Positions 42,814-46,176 of a stretch of DNA of 46,176 nucleotides are shown here, one piece after another. The translations under genes were made by a program, and so were the position numbers. Under the pieces are notes generated by a model. It searched no databases and was not told the origin of the DNA. It saw only the letters and a list, made by a program, of their open reading frames with translations. Source of the stretch: an uncultured Flavobacteriaceae bacterium (lineage in GTDB: Bacteria > Bacteroidota > Bacteroidia > Flavobacteriales > Flavobacteriaceae); assembly GCA_938010765.1 (NCBI GenBank), contig CALLVX010000094.1, positions 1 through 46,176 of the forward strand. Reading direction: 5' to 3'. Numbering within the stretch: the stretch's first letter is position 1; the number at the start of each line of letters is the position of its first letter.

Positions 42814-43392
42814 TCATAACTTTTTCACGTATTTGGTAATAATCACAATTTGTGTCGGGCCTACTTTCCCTTCTATAAATTCGGCATTTTCCCGGTCCAC
42901 GGAAATACGTCGTACGGCGGTCCCTTGTTTGGCCACCAGACTCGATCCCTTTACTTTTAAATCTTTGATCAATACCACACTGTCCCCATTTTGGAGCACG
43001 ACCCCGTTCACATCTCTATGAATGATTTTCTCACTTTCCTCTTCTCCTTCCCCCGTGGCTTTTGCCCATTTTAAGGCATCGTCTTCCAAGTACATCATAT
43101 CTAACAAATCTTGAGACCAACCTTCCCCTTTTAAGCGAGAGAGCATGCGCCAAGCAACTACCTTTACCGCATCGTGTTCACTCCACATACTGTCATTTAA
43201 ACAACGCCAATGGTTGGCGTCGGTAGTCTCCGAGTTTTCAACTTGTCCTATGCAGGTGGTACATCCCAACAGACTTCCATCTAAACCTCCAGTAGATTTT
43301 GGCGGCAGCTCGTATACCTGTAAACCCTCTTTATTTCCGCAGAGTTCACATTGTGAACCGCTTCTGTCTTCCAATTCTTTTTGTATGCTCAT
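42814..43392 (-). CDS. PhnA-type zinc-ribbon protein
   Basis: 192 residues from the Met at 43392 (MSIQKELEDRSG); a Met at 43410 adds six residues. A CELCGN and CTTC pair make an N-terminal zinc ribbon (about 17-60), followed by HDAVKVVAWRMLSRLKGEGWSQDLL and the PhnA C-terminal domain: DVNGVVLQNGDSVVLIKDLKVKGSS (quoted as NGDSVVLIKDLKVKG), GTAVRRIS, VGPTQIVIITKYVKK. The name dates from the phosphonate locus, but these proteins have no proven role in phosphonate use. Confidence 0.88.
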   Translation of the reverse strand: MSIQKELEDRSGSQCELCGNKEGLQVYELPPKSTGGLDGSLLGCTTCIGQVENSETTDANHWRCLNDSMWSEHDAVKVVAWRMLSRLKGEGWSQDLLDMMYLEDDALKWAKATGEGEEESEKIIHRDVNGVVLQNGDSVVLIKDLKVKGSSLVAKQGTAVRRISVDRENAEFIEGKVGPTQIVIITKYVKKL

Positions 43393-43605
43393 TGTTGTAT
43401 TTTGACGCAAGCAAACTTATGCTTTTCTGAAGGAAAAAGTGGTAACATGCTACTTTCTGTTCGTTTATTGGTAGCCACTTTAGCGATCCTTTTCCCCTTA
43501 CAAGAAGGATAGGTCCCTTTCTCGTTGATTTAAAATTATCATTGACCGCACTAAAACAGCTTTCTTTTCGTTATGGATTGACCAAATGTAACCTACTTAG
43601 TCATC

Positions 43606-44151
43606 ATGTTTATTTCCAAAGAAAAAACCGACCTGTTTTTCAGGTTAAGTATTTCGGTGACCGTTTTCGGTGCACTCTTTCAAATTATTCCCTCGTCCCT
43701 AACGATGCTGGGAGTGCTGGGCATGGTTGTTTTTCTCGGGATTCAACTGTATCAAAAAGAAGCAAGGGAGCCCTTAGATTATGCGAGATTGGTACTGATA
43801 ACATCCTTCGCATGCAATTATATATGCAGCCTTTTTGATGCACCATACACATACCTACCAGACTTGACCACCAAATTGGCCCTCATAGCCTTTCTAATCC
43901 TATACATCAAAAGAATTATACCATCCCTTAAAGAAATTACACAGAACCAAACGCTTTTAGCAAGCAGTTTTAGTAGGGAAGACCTATCGTATATTCTTGC
44001 CGATCTTGCTACCGTCTATATCGTGATCGCCTCTTTGTTTAAAATGCTTCATTGGGAAATGGGCATCCTAAACAGCAATTTTTTATTGGTTGTGGGTCTC
44101 TTCTCGGCCTTACTATCAATTTTGGCAAGCTCAAGAGAACTTAGGTCCTAA
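43606..44151 (+). CDS. Small polytopic membrane protein
   Basis: 181 residues, about six hydrophobic segments (SISVTVFGALFQIIP, MLGVLGMVVFLGIQLY, LVLITSFACNYICSLF, LTTKLALIAFLILYI, LATVYIVIASLFKMLHW, FLLVVGLFSALLSILA). The FKMLHWEMG loop resembles the FKxxHWPxA segment of GldL-like proteins, but the rest does not support calling it GldL. Function unknown. It precedes the BlaI-type repressor without a clear link. Confidence 0.65.
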   Translation: MFISKEKTDLFFRLSISVTVFGALFQIIPSSLTMLGVLGMVVFLGIQLYQKEAREPLDYARLVLITSFACNYICSLFDAPYTYLPDLTTKLALIAFLILYIKRIIPSLKEITQNQTLLASSFSREDLSYILADLATVYIVIASLFKMLHWEMGILNSNFLLVVGLFSALLSILASSRELRS

Positions 44152-44265
44152 GAAAACCTAAGCACCCTAAAACTATACTACTCGGCCGTACCTTAGGACG
44201 TTTACACTTGACCATTTATGTACAACACACCGATCAAATTAGTGGATTTTGACGGGTTTTCTTAC

Positions 44266-44310
44266 TCTACATTTGTAGAATTGAAATATTTGCTCTATGT
44301 TTGTAGAGCA
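44266..44310 (+). promoter_or_regulatory. BlaI-type double operator overlapping the promoter
   Basis: Two palindromes: TCTACATTTGTAGA (44266-44279) and TGCTCTATGTTTGTAGAGCA (44291-44310), both of the TACAnnTGTA type bound by BlaI/MecI. The promoter runs through them: TTTG (44272-44275) in the first, 20-base spacer, TATGTTTG (44296-44303) in the second. Repressor binding would cover both promoter boxes. Confidence 0.75.
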
Positions 44311-44328
44311 ATAACAAACATCCCGTAT

Positions 44329-44694
44329 ATGCAATTGTCAAAATCGGAGGAAGAACTCATGAATATTTTGTGGAAACAGAAAAAGGCCTTTATGAAAGAT
44401 CTGCTCGAGGCGTACGAAGATCCCAAACCGGCCACTACGACCATCGCTACCTTGTTAAAACGTATGACCGACAAAGGTTTTGTAGCCTATACCCTTTTTG
44501 GCAGAGCCCGGGAGTACTATCCGTTGGTGCGAAAGAAAGATTATTTTTCAAAGCATGTGAACGGACTCATCAAAAACTTTTTCAACGATAGTGCCGGGCA
44601 GTTTGCCTCCTTCTTTACGAAGGAGACCAATTTGAGCAAGACAGAACTCGAAGCGCTTAAGAAGCTTATTGATCAAGAACTGAAAAAGAAATAG
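44329..44694 (+). CDS. BlaI/MecI/CopY-family repressor
   Basis: 121 residues from the Met at 44329 (MQLSKSEEELMNILWKQK); an in-frame ATG at 44218 is upstream of the promoter and cannot be used from it. Winged helix with ATTTIATLLKRMTDKGFVAY as the recognition region and a helical C-terminus for dimerisation. Stop and the ATG of the M56 gene are one base apart, so the pair is one operon. In relatives, the partner membrane protease cleaves the repressor on sensing a signal; the signal here is unknown. Confidence 0.92.
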   Translation: MQLSKSEEELMNILWKQKKAFMKDLLEAYEDPKPATTTIATLLKRMTDKGFVAYTLFGRAREYYPLVRKKDYFSKHVNGLIKNFFNDSAGQFASFFTKETNLSKTELEALKKLIDQELKKK

Positions 44695-44695
44695 T

Positions 44696-46176
44696 ATGGA
44701 AGTGTACATCTTAAAGTCCGGGGCTTGCATGGCTATTTTTCTGCTCTTCTATAAGTTTTTATTGGAAAAAGAGAACATGCACCTTTTCAAGCGGTTCTAT
44801 TTGTTGGGAACCATGATCGCTTCGTTGCTCATTCCCATGGTTGTATTTACCGAATACGTCCCCATGGTTGTGGAACAAGTCACCTATCCTGTAGAGAACG
44901 TTGCCGTTTTGCAACAGGAAACACCCCCGGCCCGCGATATTGATACTATTAATTTCTCTTTGGTATTTTGGTCTATCTATCTTATTGGCGTGATCGGTTT
45001 TGGATTCCGATTTATCAGAAACCTGTTTCAAATTATCCAAAGAGTGCGCAACAACCCCAAATACAAGTCGGGCTTTGTCACCCATGTACTCCTTAGGGAA
45101 CTTATGGCGCCTCATACTTTTTTCAAGCATATTTTTCTCAACAAAAAGAATTTTGAGTCAAAGGCCATTCCCAAGGAAGTGTTATTGCACGAAGAGACCC
45201 ATGCCAGACAATACCACAGCATCGATGTGTTGTTTATAGAGCTTTTACAGGTGGTACTATGGTTCAACCCGTTCATTTATCTATTCACTAAATCAATTAA
45301 ACTGAATCATGAGTTCCTGGCCGATCGCGCCGTATTAAAAAAAGATGTCAATACCGTTACCTATCAAAACACATTACTATCGTACTTATCACCCGATAGC
45401 GAAAAAAAGTATCAGCCGGCATTGGCAAATGCCATTAATTATTCATCAATCAAAAAACGTTTTACCATCATGAAAACACACACATCAAAAAAATCGATTG
45501 CCTTAAGAAGCATACTAATTGTTCCTTTAATAGCACTTATGCTGTTCGGCTTCAGCACAACAAAAACAGTCACAAAATCAACTGAACAATTGCATTCGAT
45601 AGAAGGGGTTTGGCTAGATAAAGACACCGAAAACTATAAATTGTCAGTGTTAGAGGAAAATGGTTCCATGGTTTTATACATAAGTGGAAATATTTTTCCC
45701 ATTGAAGAAGTTGACGGCAGTTATTCGGTAAACGTCCGCGAAACTTCCTACCCAATCAAATTCGATCCATCAACTGGTATGCTTCAATTTAATAAAACAC
45801 ACTACATCTCTGAATCAAATAGCCATAGGGGAATGTTTGCAGGAAGTTGGGTAAATACGACGGGGGACACTGAATTAATTATAGAAAATTATACCGCTTC
45901 CACTATTTGGACCATTACTAAAGATGGAAGAACCCACAAATACTACCCCAAGAGAACCAAAGAAGGCTACTACTTAACTTTTAATAACACTGGCTTGACT
46001 TTTCATTTGGAAAATGATTTATTAAATGATTCCGAAGGAAATGTATACCATAGGAAAGAAGGTGAAACTTCTTCAGTTGAAAGTAAGTTAGATTCGAAAA
46101 ACACCTACGAAATTGAAATTAAGCTTACCAAAGAAGGACAACTTTTTATCCATGACGAGCTGATTGCCTTAGAGGA
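44696..46176 (+). CDS. M56-family (BlaR1-like) membrane metallopeptidase, 5' part
   Basis: The frame is open from ATG 44696 to the right edge (493 codons), so the gene is truncated by the window. Several hydrophobic segments (about 5-24, 36-52, 88-108), then the zinc motif HEETH (His165, Glu166, His169) with LNHEFLADRAVL after it, as in M56. A further transmembrane helix (about 262-285) leads to a C-terminal extension: a beta-rich region with WLDKDTENYKLSVLEENG and WTITKDGRTHKYYPK, not the penicillin-binding domain of BlaR1. Bacteroidota pairs of this type sense unknown envelope signals and cut the BlaI partner. Confidence 0.88.
   Translation, partial: MEVYILKSGACMAIFLLFYKFLLEKENMHLFKRFYLLGTMIASLLIPMVVFTEYVPMVVEQVTYPVENVAVLQQETPPARDIDTINFSLVFWSIYLIGVIGFGFRFIRNLFQIIQRVRNNPKYKSGFVTHVLLRELMAPHTFFKHIFLNKKNFESKAIPKEVLLHEETHARQYHSIDVLFIELLQVVLWFNPFIYLFTKSIKLNHEFLADRAVLKKDVNTVTYQNTLLSYLSPDSEKKYQPALANAINYSSIKKRFTIMKTHTSKKSIALRSILIVPLIALMLFGFSTTKTVTKSTEQLHSIEGVWLDKDTENYKLSVLEENGSMVLYISGNIFPIEEVDGSYSVNVRETSYPIKFDPSTGMLQFNKTHYISESNSHRGMFAGSWVNTTGDTELIIENYTASTIWTITKDGRTHKYYPKRTKEGYYLTFNNTGLTFHLENDLLNDSEGNVYHRKEGETSSVESKLDSKNTYEIEIKLTKEGQLFIHDELIALE

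Noticed and set aside
43606-44151. Calling the small membrane protein GldL (gliding/T9SS)
   Set aside because: Only the FKMLHW segment is similar; length and remaining segments differ and no gld genes are adjacent.
1-46176. CRISPR array
   Set aside because: I found no series of regularly spaced direct repeats and no cas genes.

Overview
The window looks like a chromosomal segment of a marine-type Flavobacteriaceae (Bacteroidota). Evidence: moderate-to-low GC; Bacteroidota promoters (a TTTG box about 19-20 bp upstream of TAnnTTTG, e.g. 28397-28427 and 44272-44303); SPII lipoproteins with Bacteroidota-style lipoboxes; family content typical of the group (DUF5777 barrels, OB-fold tRNA_anti-like proteins, DUF6090, AraC regulators with a membrane N-terminus, BlaI/BlaR1-like pairs); and a degenerate IS982 element. 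No species is assigned.

Layout. 1-0.93 kb: 5' part of a leucine-rich-repeat protein running off the left edge. 1.07-3.83 kb: cassette 1 of a recurrent envelope module (DUF5777 barrel, YceI, OB-fold protein, cytochrome c/YceI-like lipoprotein). 4.2-5.5 kb: alginate-export-type outer-membrane barrel. 6.0-10.6 kb: an isonitrile (isocyanide) biosynthesis locus: Dit1/PvcA-type isonitrile synthase, Fe/2-oxoglutarate oxygenase, FAD monooxygenase, and a tandem SnoaL-like protein. 11.3-16.9 kb: desaturase, AraC regulator, DUF6958, DUF6090, small lipoprotein and DUF481; three of these genes carry an apparent lesion (no start codon, frameshift, nonsense). 16.9-19.5 kb: truncated haemoglobin + metallo-beta-lactamase/cyclase fusion + broken DUF481, divergent from an HxlR regulator. 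19.9-26.1 kb: cassette 2 (OB, YceI, DUF5777), a cupredoxin/PF03640 lipoprotein, and cassette 3 (cytochrome c, YceI, OB, DUF5777, HMA), next to a divergent membrane-sensor LytTR regulator. 27.5-35.7 kb: an amidase, a 1772-residue double alpha/beta-hydrolase + CHAT protease + TPR protein, a small protein reminiscent of conflict-system accessory components, and an ArsR-SRPBCC regulator. 36.0-37.0 kb: dead IS982. 37.4-40.5 kb: AT-rich unknown lipoprotein and barrel. 41.0-41.2 kb: tRNA-Leu(UAG) with a partial duplicate in its leader. 41.4-46.2 kb: M20 dipeptidase, PhnA-type protein, membrane protein, BlaI-type repressor and the start of an M56 (BlaR1-like) protein.

The strongest candidate for an undescribed system is the threefold cassette of DUF5777 barrel + YceI lipocalin + OB-fold envelope protein, with cytochrome c, cupredoxin and HMA proteins attached. 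Two regulatory signatures read directly from the sequence link these units. AGGGAA direct repeats with 20-bp period lie 84-87 bp upstream of both the cytochrome c cassette and the cupredoxin gene, beside the LytTR gene. A TAATAAGTGG box lies 39-40 bp from a -7-like element upstream of cassette 1, the outer-membrane barrel and the isonitrile operon. This suggests an envelope redox/metal or lipid-carrier function co-regulated with a possible metal-binding isonitrile metabolite; that link is inference. The CHAT/double-hydrolase protein is a second, independent candidate, probably for immunity or regulated cell death.
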